A stretch of 41,655 nt of DNA from NCBI GenBank assembly GCA_019113265.1, contig DXHT01000033.1, positions 1 through 41,655 of the forward strand, read 5' to 3'. Shown here one piece after another: positions 33,089 through 41,655 of this stretch. The stretch's first letter is position 1, and every line of letters starts with the position of its first letter. This DNA comes from Bacillota bacterium. Its GTDB lineage: Bacteria; Bacillota; Clostridia; Christensenellales; Pumilibacteraceae. A model generated the notes under the pieces. It was not told the DNA's origin. It saw nothing but the letters and a program-made list of their open reading frames with translations, and did not search any database. The position numbers were made by a program, and so were the translations under genes.

Positions 33089-34954
33089 TCACTTTTTTGC
33101 CGAAAGGGCTTTGAGCTTGATTATAAGGACGTTTACGTCCGCGGGGGTAACGCCGGGTATGCGTGACGCCTGACCGACGGTTACGGGGCGGACGCGTTGC
33201 AGTTTTTCTATCGCTTCCAGCCTGAGCCCGTGCATGGCGGAGTAGTCCGTATCGCGCGGGACGGGCATGTTTTCCAGTCTGATCGCCTCGGCGCGCGCCT
33301 TTTCCTGCCGCGCGAGGTATCCCTCGTAACGCACGTCGGTAAACAGCTCTTCCGCTTCCGACGGCGAGAGAAAGGATAGCGCGGACGCGTGCGCGCGAAC
33401 GGATGCGGCGGAAATTTCGGGACGGCGCATAAGTCCGCCGTACGTTATACCCGATTCGGGCATTTCGCTCCCCGACTCCGCGAATATAGCCTCCGCCTCG
33501 ACGCGCGGAACGGTGACCGAAAGCAGCTCACGCGCCTTTTTGAGGTTCGCCAGCTTGCGTTTAAGCAGTTTTTCCCGCTTTTTCCCCGCCAGCCCCGCGC
33601 GAATGCCCTCGGGCGTCAGGCGCGTATCCGCGTTGTCCTGCCTCAGACACAGCCTGTACTCGGCGCGACCCGTCATCATGCGGTACGGCTCGTCCGTTCC
33701 GACGGTCACGAGGTCGTCTATCATCACGCCTATATACGAGTTGTCCCGCCTGAGCGCAAGCGGAGGAGTGCCGCGCATGGAAAGCGACGCGTTGAGTCCC
33801 GCCACTATGCCCTGCGCCGCCGCCTCTTCGTATCCGCTCGTGCCGTTCACCTGACCCGCGAAATACAGTCCGCGGTAACGCTTGTGTTCGAGAGTGGGAA
33901 GCAGTTCGAGCGCGTTTATGCAGTCGTACTCTATGGCGTATGCGTCGCGCATTATCTCGACTTTTTCAAAGCCCTTTATGGAGCGGTACATTTCCAGTTG
34001 CACGGATGCGGGCAGACCCGTACTCATGCCCTGAACGTACATCTCCTTGGTGCCGCACCCTTCGGGTTCGAGAAAGAAAGAGTGCCTGTCCTTATCGGGA
34101 AAGCGCACTATCTTGTCCTCTATGCTCGGGCAATAGCGCGGACCCGTTCCCTTTATCGTGCCGTTGTACTTGGGCGCGAGGTGAAGGTTGTTTCGTATTA
34201 TCTCGTGCGTGCGCTCGTTGGTATAGCCCAGCCAGCACGTTTCCGCCGTCGCCTTTACCTTTTTGGACAGCGCGGAAAAGGAGTAAAGCCCCTCTTCGCC
34301 GCGCTGAACGGTGAGCGCGGAAAGATCCACGCTGTCCTTATGGACGCGCGCGGGAGTGCCCGTTTTGAAACGCCTGACCTCTATGCCCAGCGCAACGAGG
34401 CACTCGGTAAGTCCGTTTGCGCGCGGAAAGCCAGCGGGGCCCTGCGGCAGGATCTTCTGACCCACTATTATGTCGCTTCCGAGGTACACGCCCGAGCAGA
34501 CTATGACGACGCGCGCGCGGTAGGTCATGCCGAAAGCCGTTTCGACGCCAGTCACCGCGTCGCCCTCCGTAAGCAGGCGGATCGCTTCGCCTTGTCTCAG
34601 CGTTATATTCTTCTCGCATTCGAGAACGCTCTTCATATACGCGTGATAGGCGTACTTGTCCACCTGAGCGCGCAGACTGCGCACCGCGGGACCTTTGGAC
34701 GAATTGAGCATTCTGAGACAGGTCAGGCACTTGTCCGCCGCAACGCCCATCTCGCCGCCGAGCGCGTCCACCTCGCGCACGAGGTGACCTTTCGCAGTCC
34801 CGCCTATGGACGGATTACACGCCAGCCAACCCACGTTGTCGAGGGATACGGACAGCACGAGCGTGCGGAAACCCGTGCGGGCAAGCGCGAGCGCCGCCTC
34901 TATGCCCGCGTGCCCCGCGCCTATCACTATGCCGTCGTAAACCATTTCGCTCAT
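33089..34954 (-). CDS. mnmG: tRNA uridine-5-carboxymethylaminomethyl modification enzyme MnmG (GidA)
   Basis: 621 aa. With MnmE it modifies U34 of certain tRNAs, using FAD. The dinucleotide-binding motif GAGHAGIEAALALAR lies at residues 12-26; LACNPSIGGTAKGHLVREVD, LNSSKGPAVRSLRAQVDK, QVNGTSGYEEAAAQG and the C-terminal RIPGVTPADVNVLIIKLK are classic. ATG 34954 overlaps the upstream ABC ATPase stop as ATGA. mnmE is not in the window, and pairing with an ABC ATPase is unusual. Confidence 0.97.
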   Translation of the reverse strand: MSEMVYDGIVIGAGHAGIEAALALARTGFRTLVLSVSLDNVGWLACNPSIGGTAKGHLVREVDALGGEMGVAADKCLTCLRMLNSSKGPAVRSLRAQVDKYAYHAYMKSVLECEKNITLRQGEAIRLLTEGDAVTGVETAFGMTYRARVVIVCSGVYLGSDIIVGQKILPQGPAGFPRANGLTECLVALGIEVRRFKTGTPARVHKDSVDLSALTVQRGEEGLYSFSALSKKVKATAETCWLGYTNERTHEIIRNNLHLAPKYNGTIKGTGPRYCPSIEDKIVRFPDKDRHSFFLEPEGCGTKEMYVQGMSTGLPASVQLEMYRSIKGFEKVEIMRDAYAIEYDCINALELLPTLEHKRYRGLYFAGQVNGTSGYEEAAAQGIVAGLNASLSMRGTPPLALRRDNSYIGVMIDDLVTVGTDEPYRMMTGRAEYRLCLRQDNADTRLTPEGIRAGLAGKKREKLLKRKLANLKKARELLSVTVPRVEAEAIFAESGSEMPESGITYGGLMRRPEISAASVRAHASALSFLSPSEAEELFTDVRYEGYLARQEKARAEAIRLENMPVPRDTDYSAMHGLRLEAIEKLQRVRPVTVGQASRIPGVTPADVNVLIIKLKALSAKK

Positions 34955-36003
34955 GCTTTCACTACCTCTGTTATCCGCACTTTCAGTTTCACTTCGTCGC
35001 CCGCGGCGAGTTTTTTATCCGCCCGAGCGACCAGCTCGCCGCTTTCGGTAAGTATCTCTGTCATATATCCGTCGCCGCAGAAAGCGCAGCTCTTTACCCT
35101 GCCCGTAACTTCTCCGTCGTCGCATATTTCCGCGTCCTCGGCGCGGACGTACGCTTCGACGTCCCCCGAAAGGGCGCACTCTACGCGCGCTCCGCACTTA
35201 AAAGTCGCGGTCACGCCGTCCGCAACGCCGCGCAGTCTGCCGCTCTCACCCGTCAGCCGCGCCGCCTCGTACCCGCGAGGGAAGCGGTATACCTCTTCGG
35301 GCGAGCCGCAACGCACTATCCGCCCGCCGCTCATTATCGCTATCTCGTCGCCCGTGCGCATCGCCTCCGCGCTGTCGTGAGTGACGCACAGAACGGTCAC
35401 GCCCGTCTTTTCGTGCATGCCGCCCAGCCACTCGCGCAGAGAGTCGCGGCTCATGCCGTCAAGCGCGCTCATCGGCTCGTCGAGAAGTATGACATTTGCT
35501 CCGCACGCCGCCGCCCGCGCTATCGCCACGCGCTGTCGCTCTCCACCCGAAAGCGTGCTCGCCCGTCGGCTGCCCATGCCTTCGAGCCCGAGCACGGAGA
35601 GTATCTCTTCCGCGCGCGCTCTCGCTTCGCCCGCGCTCATGCGGCGCATTTTACCGTTTATGAGAACGGGACGGGCGCGCAGATCGAAAGTTATGTTGCC
35701 CGCCGCCGACATATGCGGGAAGAGCGGCGCGGACTGAGGAACGGTGCGTACTCCGCGCTCTCCGCTTTTTACGTTCGTAACGTCCCGCCCGCAGACGTAA
35801 ATCTTACCCGCGTCGGCGCGCTCGAAACCCGCCGCTATGCGCAGAAGCGTGGTCTTTCCGCAGCCCGATTCTCCGAGAAGAACGGTAAAACCGCCCTCTC
35901 TCACTTCCAGATCGACGCCGCAAAGCACTTCCTTTCCGTCGTATGCCTTTTTTATGCCTTCCAGACGCAGTCCCGCGGGAGGATTTAACGACTCTTCTTT
36001 CAT
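34951..36003 (-). CDS. Orphan ABC importer ATPase with TOBE-like tail (PotA/FbpC type)
   Basis: 350 aa. Walker A GESGCGKTT, Q-loop PQSAPLFPHMSAAGNI, signature LSGGERQ, Walker B VILLDEPMSALD, switch His in CVTHDSAEAM. The region after ~250 fits a TOBE domain of iron(III)- or polyamine-type ATPases. No permease or binding protein is nearby, so it may serve a transporter encoded elsewhere. ATG 36003 lies only 8 bases past the -10 of its promoter, with AAGGA abutting the ATG, so the leader is almost absent. It is co-translated with mnmG. Confidence 0.9.
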   Translation of the reverse strand: MKEESLNPPAGLRLEGIKKAYDGKEVLCGVDLEVREGGFTVLLGESGCGKTTLLRIAAGFERADAGKIYVCGRDVTNVKSGERGVRTVPQSAPLFPHMSAAGNITFDLRARPVLINGKMRRMSAGEARARAEEILSVLGLEGMGSRRASTLSGGERQRVAIARAAACGANVILLDEPMSALDGMSRDSLREWLGGMHEKTGVTVLCVTHDSAEAMRTGDEIAIMSGGRIVRCGSPEEVYRFPRGYEAARLTGESGRLRGVADGVTATFKCGARVECALSGDVEAYVRAEDAEICDDGEVTGRVKSCAFCGDGYMTEILTESGELVARADKKLAAGDEVKLKVRITEVVKA

Positions 36004-36011
36004 TCCTTAAT

Positions 36012-36040
36012 AATATATTATTATCTAAGGCGGGTGTCAA
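36012..36040 (-). promoter_or_regulatory. Promoter of the ABC ATPase - mnmG operon, with AT-rich dyad
   Basis: On the minus strand, TTGACA (36040-36035) and TATATT (36017-36012) with a 17-base spacer. The -10 lies in an AT-rich dyad, TTAATAATATATTATTA (36007-36023), which would suit a repressor site of Fur-like or other type; no regulator can be named. Confidence 0.6.
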
Positions 36041-36111
36041 GAAAAATGCGCTTTTTTATGCGGCGATTGCGCATTTTGCTCCCCTATTTTATATTATCCG
36101 CCTAAAATGCC

Positions 36112-36141
36112 TTGACGATTTCGCCGAACGGGGTGTATAAT
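36112..36141 (+). promoter_or_regulatory. Promoter of the ilvD - leuC - leuD operon
   Basis: TTGACG (36112-36117) and TATAAT (36136-36141) with an 18-base spacer. The leader of about 50 bases has a GCGGG/CCCGC stem but is too short for a T-box or a leucine attenuator. Confidence 0.75.
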
Positions 36142-36195
36142 CTTTGATGAAAATATATTAAAAGGCGGGGCGACCCGCAAAAAGGATAGCGCAAA

Positions 36196-37857
36196 ATGGG
36201 CAAGAATCTTACGCAAGGAATAGACAAGGCGCCGCAGCGTTCGCTGTATAAGGCGCTCGGAATGACGGACGAAGAACTCGGCAAGCCGCTTATTGCGGTC
36301 ATATCCGCCAAGAGCGACATAGTCCCCGGGCACATGCACCTCGACCGCATCGCTGACGCGGTCAAAGCGGGAGTTTACGCCGCGGGCGGCACGCCTTTCG
36401 TCATACCCTCGATAGGCGTTTGCGACGGCATCGCCATGGGACACGCGGGAATGAAGTATTCCCTGCCCTCCCGCGAGCTTATCGCGGACAGCGTCGAGTC
36501 CATGCTCATAGGGCACGCGTTCGACGGCGTCGTCCTCATACCCAACTGCGACAAGATCGTTCCCGGCATGGTGATGGGCGCGGCGCGCGTCAACATCCCC
36601 ACCGTGCTCGTCTCGGGCGGACCCATGGAGTCGGGCGTTTATAAAGGACATAAAGTTTCGCTCTCCGCCATGTTCGAGGCAGTGGGCGCGACGCAGGCGG
36701 GCAAGATGACCCGCGACGAGCTCAGCTGTCTGGAAGACTGCGCCTGCCCCGGTTGCGGCTCCTGCTGCGGAATGTACACCGCAAACTCCATGAACTGCCT
36801 TATGGAGACTCTCGGCATAGCCCTTCCCGGAAACGGCACCATACTCGCAACGAGCTCCGCGCGCATTCGTCTCGCAAAAGAGGCGGGCAAAGCCATAATG
36901 AAAGCGGTCGCCGACGACGTGACCCCGCGCATGATACTCACCAAGCGCGCGTTCCTCAACGCGATAGCGTGCGACAACGCGATAGGCGCGTCCACGAACA
37001 GCGTTCTTCACCTCATCGCGATAGCGAGCGAGTGCGGCATCGAGCTGGATTACGATATGTTCCGCAAGGCGGCGGAGTGCACTCCCAACCTCTGCAAACT
37101 CTCGCCCGCGTCCGAATACGACATGGACGCCCTCGGCAAGGCGGGCGGCATCATGGCGGTGCTCAAAGAGCTTGCGAGAAAGAACCTTATCGACGGCGGC
37201 GCAATGACGATAAACGGCAAGACGCTCGCGGAGAACTTCCGCGCTGCCGACATAACCGATCCCGCGGTCATACATACCTGCGACGAGCCCCTCTCGCCCA
37301 TCGGCGGTCTTGCATTCCTCAAAGGCAACATCGCGGAGGGCGGCGCGGTGGTCAAGCGCAGTGCGGTACGCAAGGAAATGCTCAAATTCACGGGCATTGC
37401 CAAGTGCTATAACAGCGAAGAGGACGCTGTACGCGCCATCATGGGCGGCGAGATAAAGCCGGGCAACGTCGTCGTCATTCGCTATGAAGGACCTAAGGGC
37501 GGACCGGGAATGCGCGAAATGCTCTCGCCCACGAGCGCGCTCGTCGGCATGGGTCTGGACGCTTCCGTCGCGCTCATCACCGACGGTCGCTTCTCCGGAG
37601 CGACGCGCGGCGCGGCGATAGGCCATGTTGCGCCCGAAGCGGCGGCAGGCGGCAAGATAGGCATCATCTGCGACGGCGACAAGATCAAAATAGATATCCC
37701 CGCGGGCAAGCTGGATCTCGACGTTCCCGCAAAGGAGATCGCCGCACGCCTTAAAAAATTCAAACCCAAGGAAGTGAATCCCACGGGCTATATGCTCAGG
37801 TATTCCTACCTCGTTACCGACGCTCCTCACGGCGCGGTGATGAAGAAAAAATTCTGA
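36196..37857 (+). CDS. ilvD: Dihydroxy-acid dehydratase
   Basis: 553 aa. It dehydrates dihydroxy acids in valine, isoleucine and leucine synthesis, using an Fe-S cluster. Markers: [43 protein letters not shown] (Cys76), [11 protein letters not shown] (Cys118), and [17 protein letters not shown] (cluster Cys at about 184/190; the usual CPGAGSC has Ala where this has Cys187), then [11 protein letters not shown] and [15 protein letters not shown] precedes the ATG. It leads an operon with leuCD. Confidence 0.97.
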   Translation: MGKNLTQGIDKAPQRSLYKALGMTDEELGKPLIAVISAKSDIVPGHMHLDRIADAVKAGVYAAGGTPFVIPSIGVCDGIAMGHAGMKYSLPSRELIADSVESMLIGHAFDGVVLIPNCDKIVPGMVMGAARVNIPTVLVSGGPMESGVYKGHKVSLSAMFEAVGATQAGKMTRDELSCLEDCACPGCGSCCGMYTANSMNCLMETLGIALPGNGTILATSSARIRLAKEAGKAIMKAVADDVTPRMILTKRAFLNAIACDNAIGASTNSVLHLIAIASECGIELDYDMFRKAAECTPNLCKLSPASEYDMDALGKAGGIMAVLKELARKNLIDGGAMTINGKTLAENFRAADITDPAVIHTCDEPLSPIGGLAFLKGNIAEGGAVVKRSAVRKEMLKFTGIAKCYNSEEDAVRAIMGGEIKPGNVVVIRYEGPKGGPGMREMLSPTSALVGMGLDASVALITDGRFSGATRGAAIGHVAPEAAAGGKIGIICDGDKIKIDIPAGKLDLDVPAKEIAARLKKFKPKEVNPTGYMLRYSYLVTDAPHGAVMKKKF

Positions 37858-37875
37858 CAGACAAGGACTACTGAT

Positions 37876-39126
37876 ATGGCAATGACTCTTTCGCAAAAGA
37901 TACTCGCGTTCCACGCGGGGAAGGACAACGTGACGGCGGGTCAGCTCATTACGGCGGATCTCGATCTCGTGCTCGGTAACGACATCACCTCCCCCGTCGC
38001 AATAAAGGAGATAGCGGCTCACGGCGGCGGCAACGTGTTCGACAAGAGCAAAGTCGCGCTCGTCATGGATCACTTCGTACCCAATAAGGACATAAAGAGC
38101 GCGGAGCAGTGCAAGTGCTGCCGTGAATTCGCGCGCGCTCAGGGCGTGGAGAACTTCTTCGACGTCGGGCAGATGGGCATAGAACACGCGCTGCTCCCCG
38201 AAAAGGGACTCGTATGCGCGGGCGATCTCGTCATAGGCGCGGACTCGCACACCTGCACGTACGGCGCGCTCGGCGCGTTCTCGACGGGCGTCGGTTCTAC
38301 CGATATGGCTTACGGCATGCTCACGGGTAAGGCGTGGTTCAAAGTGCCGTCCGCGATAAAAGTGACGCTCAAAGGCAAAAAGAGAGAGCACGTTTCGGGC
38401 AAGGACGTCATCCTCACCCTTATAGGCATGATAGGCGTTTCGGGCGCGCTGTATAAGTCGCTCGAATTCGTGGGCGACGGTTGCCGCGACATGACCATGG
38501 ACGACCGCCTCACCATATGCAACATGGCGATAGAGGCGGGCGCGAAAAACGGCATTTTCGCATGCGACGACATCACCCTCGCGTACCTGTCCGAGCACTG
38601 CAAGAAAACGCCCCGCGTATTTACCGCGGACGCGGGCGCTGAGTATGAGAGAGAAGTCGTCATCGACCTCGACAAACTCGAACCCACCGTGTCCTTCCCT
38701 CACCTGCCCGAAAACACGCACAAGGTCAGCGAGATAGGAGACATAAAGATAGACCAGGTAGTCATCGGCAGCTGCACCAACGGACGCATTTCCGACCTTC
38801 GCGCGGCGGCGGAAGTGCTCAAAGGCCGCAAAGTCGCGCGGGACGTGCGCACGATAGTCATCCCCGCGACGCAGGATATATACCTGCAAGCGCTCAAAGA
38901 GGGACTCATCCGGACGTTCATCGAAGCGGGTGCGGTTGTGTCCACTCCTACCTGCGGACCCTGCCTCGGCGGCTACATGGGCATACTCGCAAGCAAGGAA
39001 AAATGCGTCGCAACGACCAACCGTAACTTCGTCGGAAGAATGGGCGCGGCGGACAGCGAGATATACCTCGCTTCCCCGTACGTCGCGGCATGCTCCGCCG
39101 TTCTCGGCAAGATAGGCGTGCTTTGA
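37876..39126 (+). CDS. leuC: 3-isopropylmalate dehydratase large subunit
   Basis: 416 aa, the shorter type found in Clostridia and archaea. With LeuD it isomerises 2- to 3-isopropylmalate. [4Fe-4S] ligands lie in IGSCTNGR and [30 protein letters not shown] and VMDHFVPNK are typical. It starts 18 bases after ilvD; the gap before leuD is 12 bases. Homoaconitase-type enzymes look similar, but the leuD and leuB neighbours favour leucine synthesis. Confidence 0.95.
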   Translation: MAMTLSQKILAFHAGKDNVTAGQLITADLDLVLGNDITSPVAIKEIAAHGGGNVFDKSKVALVMDHFVPNKDIKSAEQCKCCREFARAQGVENFFDVGQMGIEHALLPEKGLVCAGDLVIGADSHTCTYGALGAFSTGVGSTDMAYGMLTGKAWFKVPSAIKVTLKGKKREHVSGKDVILTLIGMIGVSGALYKSLEFVGDGCRDMTMDDRLTICNMAIEAGAKNGIFACDDITLAYLSEHCKKTPRVFTADAGAEYEREVVIDLDKLEPTVSFPHLPENTHKVSEIGDIKIDQVVIGSCTNGRISDLRAAAEVLKGRKVARDVRTIVIPATQDIYLQALKEGLIRTFIEAGAVVSTPTCGPCLGGYMGILASKEKCVATTNRNFVGRMGAADSEIYLASPYVAACSAVLGKIGVL

Positions 39127-39138
39127 TAAGGAGAAAGT

Positions 39139-39606
39139 ATGAAAGGCTTCGTACACAAGTATAAGGACAACGTCAACACGGACGAAATAATCCCCGCGAG
39201 ATACCTCAACGACTCCTCCCCCGCCGCCCTCGCGGCGCACTGCATGGAGGACATCGACCGCGACTTCGTCGGCAAGGTCAAGCCCGGCGACTTCATAGTC
39301 GCCGAAAAGAACTTCGGCTGCGGCTCTTCCCGCGAGCACGCCCCCATCGCCATTAAGGCGAGCGGCGTCGCCTGCGTCATAGCCTGCGACTTCGCGCGGA
39401 TATTCTTCCGTAACTGCATAAATATCGGTCTGCCCATCCTCGAATGCCCCGCCGCCGCAACGGAAGCGGAGGACGGCGACGAAATGGAAGTGGACCTTGC
39501 GAGCGGCACAATAAAGAACCTCACCAAGGGCAAGGAATACTCCGTTCCCCCCTTCCCGCCCGAAATACGCGCGATCATCGCGCGCGGCGGACTGCTCTGC
39601 AAGTGA
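39139..39606 (+). CDS. leuD: 3-isopropylmalate dehydratase small subunit
   Basis: 155 aa, the small type. Markers: [13 protein letters not shown] (swivel domain start), [18 protein letters not shown] (substrate loop), and [30 protein letters not shown] precedes the ATG. It is the last gene of the ilvD operon and is followed by a very strong hairpin. Confidence 0.96.
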   Translation: MKGFVHKYKDNVNTDEIIPARYLNDSSPAALAAHCMEDIDRDFVGKVKPGDFIVAEKNFGCGSSREHAPIAIKASGVACVIACDFARIFFRNCINIGLPILECPAAATEAEDGDEMEVDLASGTIKNLTKGKEYSVPPFPPEIRAIIARGGLLCK

Positions 39607-39623
39607 GTTGATGTAAACTTTAT

Positions 39624-39685
39624 TGCGGCACATGCCGCATAGCAAGACCGCCGTGCGGCATATGCCGCACGGCGGTCTTGCTTTT
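39624..39685 (+). terminator. Terminator of the ilvD - leuC - leuD operon: small hairpin plus 42-base perfect palindrome
   Basis: TGCGGCA/TGCCGCA (39624-39630/39633-39639) is followed by a perfectly self-complementary 42-base block (39641-39682) ending in TTTTAT. The inner part of the big palindrome repeats the TGCGGCA motif of the small one. Confidence 0.8.
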
Positions 39686-39708
39686 ATCGGTGCGCCCCGA
39701 CCGAGCAA

Positions 39709-39795
39709 GGCGCGGGCGGGTGCGGACGCAACGCGCCACATTTGCTTTATGTCGCCGCCATCGGAAGACGCGCGGGCGGCGCGGGCGGGTGCGGA
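39709..39795. repeat. Pair of 18-base GC-rich direct repeats upstream of leuB
   Basis: GGCGCGGGCGGGTGCGGA occurs at 39709-39726 and at 39778-39795. No gene is supportable in 39686-39901 despite open frames, which result from the high GC content. Confidence 0.6.
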
Positions 39796-39901
39796 AAAAC
39801 GCCGAACGACGGAGTGTAACGCGTCGGCGAATTTCCCTGACTCTGCTTTCCGTGCGCGCCGACGGCGGCGCGGCTTCGGCGCGCGGAAAAGCGGCATATA
39901 C

Positions 39902-39930
39902 TTGACAAACGCGCGCCGTTGCGGTAAAAT
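39902..39930 (+). promoter_or_regulatory. Promoter of leuB
   Basis: TTGACA (39902-39907) and TAAAAT (39925-39930), 17-base spacer, about 25-base leader. Confidence 0.8.
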
Positions 39931-39961
39931 ACCACTTGAAAAACGCATACGGAGAACTATC

Positions 39962-41026
39962 ATGAGCAAAAAGAACATAGTCGTCCTTGCGGGCGACGGA
40001 ATAGGCCCCGAGATAACCTCGGCGGCGGTAAACGTACTTAAAAAGACAGCCGAAGCGTTCGGCCACGAATTTACGTTCGACTATAAGCTCCTCGGCGGCT
40101 GTGCGATAGACAAATTCGGCGTGCCCCTTCCCGACGAGACGGTGACGGCGTGCAAAGCGTCGGACGGCGTGCTTCTCGGCGCGGTGGGCGGTCCGAAATG
40201 GGACGGCATGCCTGCCGATCTGCGCCCCGAAAAGGGACTCCTCGGCATACGCAAGGCGCTCGGACTTTTTGCGAATCTGCGCCCCGCGGTGATATATCCC
40301 GAACTTGCCGCGGCAAGCCCGCTGAAAGAAGAGGTGCTCGCGCGCGGGGTGAACGTCATGGTCGTGCGCGAGCTAATAGGCGGCATATATTTCGGGCCGC
40401 GCGGCACGAAAGACGACGGAAAAACGGCGTACGATACCGAAATTTACTCGGAGAACGAAGTTCGCCGCATAGCAAAAGTCGCTTTCGACCTCGCGCGCGG
40501 CAGGCGCAAAAAGGTCACGAGCGTGGACAAAGCCAACGTACTGCTGTCGTCCAGACTGTGGCGGCGCGTCGTCGAAGAGGTACACAAGGACTATCCCGAC
40601 GTTGAACTCAATCACATATACGTCGACAATGCGGCAATGCAGCTGGTGCGCGATCCCTCGCAGTTCGACGTGCTCCTCTGCCCCAATATGTTCGGCGACA
40701 TACTCAGCGACGAAGCAAGCCAGATAACCGGTTCGATAGGACTCCTCCCCTCATCCTCTCTCGGAACGGAGAAAGCGGGACTGTTCGAACCGATTCACGG
40801 CAGCGCGCCCGACATTGCGGGCAAAGACGTCGCAAACCCCGTCGCCACCATACTTGCCGCGGCCATGCTGCTCGATAACATGGGTCTTAACGCGGAAGCG
40901 CGCGCCGTCGAACGCGCCGTTTCGGAATTCATCTCCGAGGGCTGGCGAACGCCGGATCTCGGAGAAGGAAAACGGGTCGGCTGCGCAGAAGCGGGCAGAC
41001 TTATAGCAGGACGCGTGCACGCATAA
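39962..41026 (+). CDS. leuB: 3-isopropylmalate dehydrogenase
   Basis: 354 aa, normal length. It oxidises and decarboxylates 3-isopropylmalate with NAD+. Markers: [21 protein letters not shown] (short-chain acid pocket), [12 protein letters not shown], the Lys/Asp catalytic region [35 protein letters not shown] and [23 protein letters not shown] 39962 follows GGAGAACTATC; the open frame upstream lies in the intergenic region and precedes the promoter. It is separated from leuCD by a terminator and has its own promoter. Confidence 0.97.
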   Translation: MSKKNIVVLAGDGIGPEITSAAVNVLKKTAEAFGHEFTFDYKLLGGCAIDKFGVPLPDETVTACKASDGVLLGAVGGPKWDGMPADLRPEKGLLGIRKALGLFANLRPAVIYPELAAASPLKEEVLARGVNVMVVRELIGGIYFGPRGTKDDGKTAYDTEIYSENEVRRIAKVAFDLARGRRKKVTSVDKANVLLSSRLWRRVVEEVHKDYPDVELNHIYVDNAAMQLVRDPSQFDVLLCPNMFGDILSDEASQITGSIGLLPSSSLGTEKAGLFEPIHGSAPDIAGKDVANPVATILAAAMLLDNMGLNAEARAVERAVSEFISEGWRTPDLGEGKRVGCAEAGRLIAGRVHA

Positions 41027-41028
41027 TC

Positions 41029-41484
41029 ATGATGGTAATAAGAGATCTCGCTCTACGCGACAAGGAGGATTACATCGCAATGGCGGAGGAATTTTACAGC
41101 TCCCCCGCCGTTCTTTCACCGATACCGCGCGGATACATAGAACGCGCTTTCGACGAAACGGTATCCGGCAGTCCGTACGCAAAGGCGCTCGTTGCCGAAA
41201 GCGGCGGAAAAGCCGTCGGCTATGCCCTTCTCGCCCTTACTTATTCGCAGGAAGCCGGCGGCCGCGTCGTGTGGATAGACGAAGTATACGTCCGCCCCGA
41301 AGCACGCGGTCTCGGCGCGGGCAGCGCGCTCATAAAAGAAACGCTCGCCCGCTATCCCGCCGCACGCTGCCGCCTCGAACTCGAACCGGACAACGACGGC
41401 GCGCGGCGCCTGTATGAAAGACTGGGGTTCAATCCCCTGCCTTACGTACAGATGTATCGGGAAAACAAAAAAAGCGACGAATGA
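41029..41484 (+). CDS. GNAT-family N-acetyltransferase
   Basis: 151 aa. The acetyl-CoA-binding motif A is VYVRPEARGLGAGSALIKE (R-x-x-G-x-G/A pattern), followed by ELEPDNDGARRLYERLGF (motif B region). Substrate unknown. It starts two bases after the leuB stop, with ATG at 41029 or 41032 and no clear Shine-Dalgarno, so translation probably depends on ribosomes leaving leuB. Confidence 0.88.
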   Translation: MMVIRDLALRDKEDYIAMAEEFYSSPAVLSPIPRGYIERAFDETVSGSPYAKALVAESGGKAVGYALLALTYSQEAGGRVVWIDEVYVRPEARGLGAGSALIKETLARYPAARCRLELEPDNDGARRLYERLGFNPLPYVQMYRENKKSDE

Positions 41485-41570
41485 ACTCGCGCCCGCGAAT
41501 ACCCGATCCGCCGTCCGCGCAGAAAAGCAAAGTGCAATAAGCGCATATAGCATAAGCCGCGCCGCCCTTT

Positions 41571-41655
41571 TGAAGTGAACCCCAAAGTTTGGACAAAAAT
41601 TTAATTAAATTGTTTGGTAGTGAGTCCGGTACCCAACCGGGCTCATTCCTTTTAG
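41571..41655. mobile_element. Terminal end of an IS3-family-like element, running off the window
   Basis: TGAAGTGAACCCCAAAGTTT (41571-41590) followed by GGACA has the form of the terminal inverted repeats of IS3/IS150-group elements (TG..., CCCCA, AGTTGGAC). Inside it, an imperfect stem (GAGTCCGGT with ACCGGGCTC, about 41621-41645) is followed by ATTCCTTTTAG. No transposase codons are within the window. Family assignment is from the repeat pattern only. Confidence 0.6.

Noticed and set aside
33389-35380. A 663-codon open frame antisense to mnmG and the ABC ATPase
   Set aside because: Antisense shadow of two well-supported genes, with no recognisable domain.
36142-36195. T-box or leucine attenuator before ilvD
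   Set aside because: The leader is about 50 bases with one small stem and no leucine-codon peptide or terminator.
36094-39978. A 1294-codon open frame antisense to ilvD, leuC and leuD
   Set aside because: It is a high-GC mirror of three certain genes: no ribosome site, no family resemblance, and composition full of Arg/His/Val typical of antisense frames.

Overview
The window is about 41.7 kb of GC-rich DNA (roughly 57% GC by eye) from a bacterial chromosome. It is packed with short-gap or overlapping operons, Shine-Dalgarno starts and frequent TTGACA/TATAAT-like promoters. The gene set points to a Clostridia-type Firmicute, probably an uncultivated gut lineage: AgrC/LytTR-type two-component pair, DUF5685 plus J-like protein pair, LeuC/LeuD of the small type, TraX, a permuted GH3, and uxuA with an AraC regulator. 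The lineage assignment is inference; there is no rRNA gene to anchor it.

Layout. 1-1.8 kb: start of uxuA (mannonate dehydratase, cut by the window edge), a regulatory region with two near-copies of one promoter/operator module, and a divergent AraC regulator. 1.8-9.8 kb: a surface-carbohydrate unit read leftwards. It holds a LytTR response regulator and AgrC-like kinase, a terminator, LytTR-like direct repeats, a 94-aa membrane protein, and a 1781-aa membrane-anchored GH3 enzyme with carbohydrate-binding-like modules. 9.8-15.5 kb: a hairpin-rich intergenic region and the operon membrane protein - recF - nadE, whose genes overlap at each junction. 15.6-17.2 kb: traX and an IS200-type element inserted between traX and its terminator. 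17.3-22.6 kb: a leftward operon of P-loop NTPase - thrC - trpS - DUF5685 - degenerate J protein - polytopic membrane protein. 22.8-24.4 kb: an aspartate aminotransferase and a small membrane protein. 24.6-28.2 kb: a heterodimeric ABC exporter. 28.5-32.9 kb: pfkA - ppx - ppk, linking glycolysis to polyphosphate. 33.1-36.0 kb: an orphan ABC ATPase coupled to mnmG. 36.1-41.0 kb: ilvD - leuC - leuD, then leuB on its own promoter and a GNAT acetyltransferase. The window ends inside what looks like the terminal repeat of an IS3-family element.

How the parts fit together. uxuA and its regulator imply hexuronate (pectin/glucuronan) use, and the GH3 enzyme implies processing of beta-linked sugars at the cell surface. 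The two-component pair is placed to switch on the GH3 operon through the direct repeat at 7526-7559. thrC, the aminotransferase, ilvD and leuBCD are amino-acid biosynthesis.

The most unusual objects are: the GH3 enzyme with a membrane-cytoplasm-membrane insert; the Ppx phosphatase with four tandem KKRGRPKK motifs at its C-terminus; the twin uxuA/araC operator modules; the IS200 hairpin that should silence only read-through transcripts; and the repeated use of TTG starts inside 4-base TTGA overlaps.
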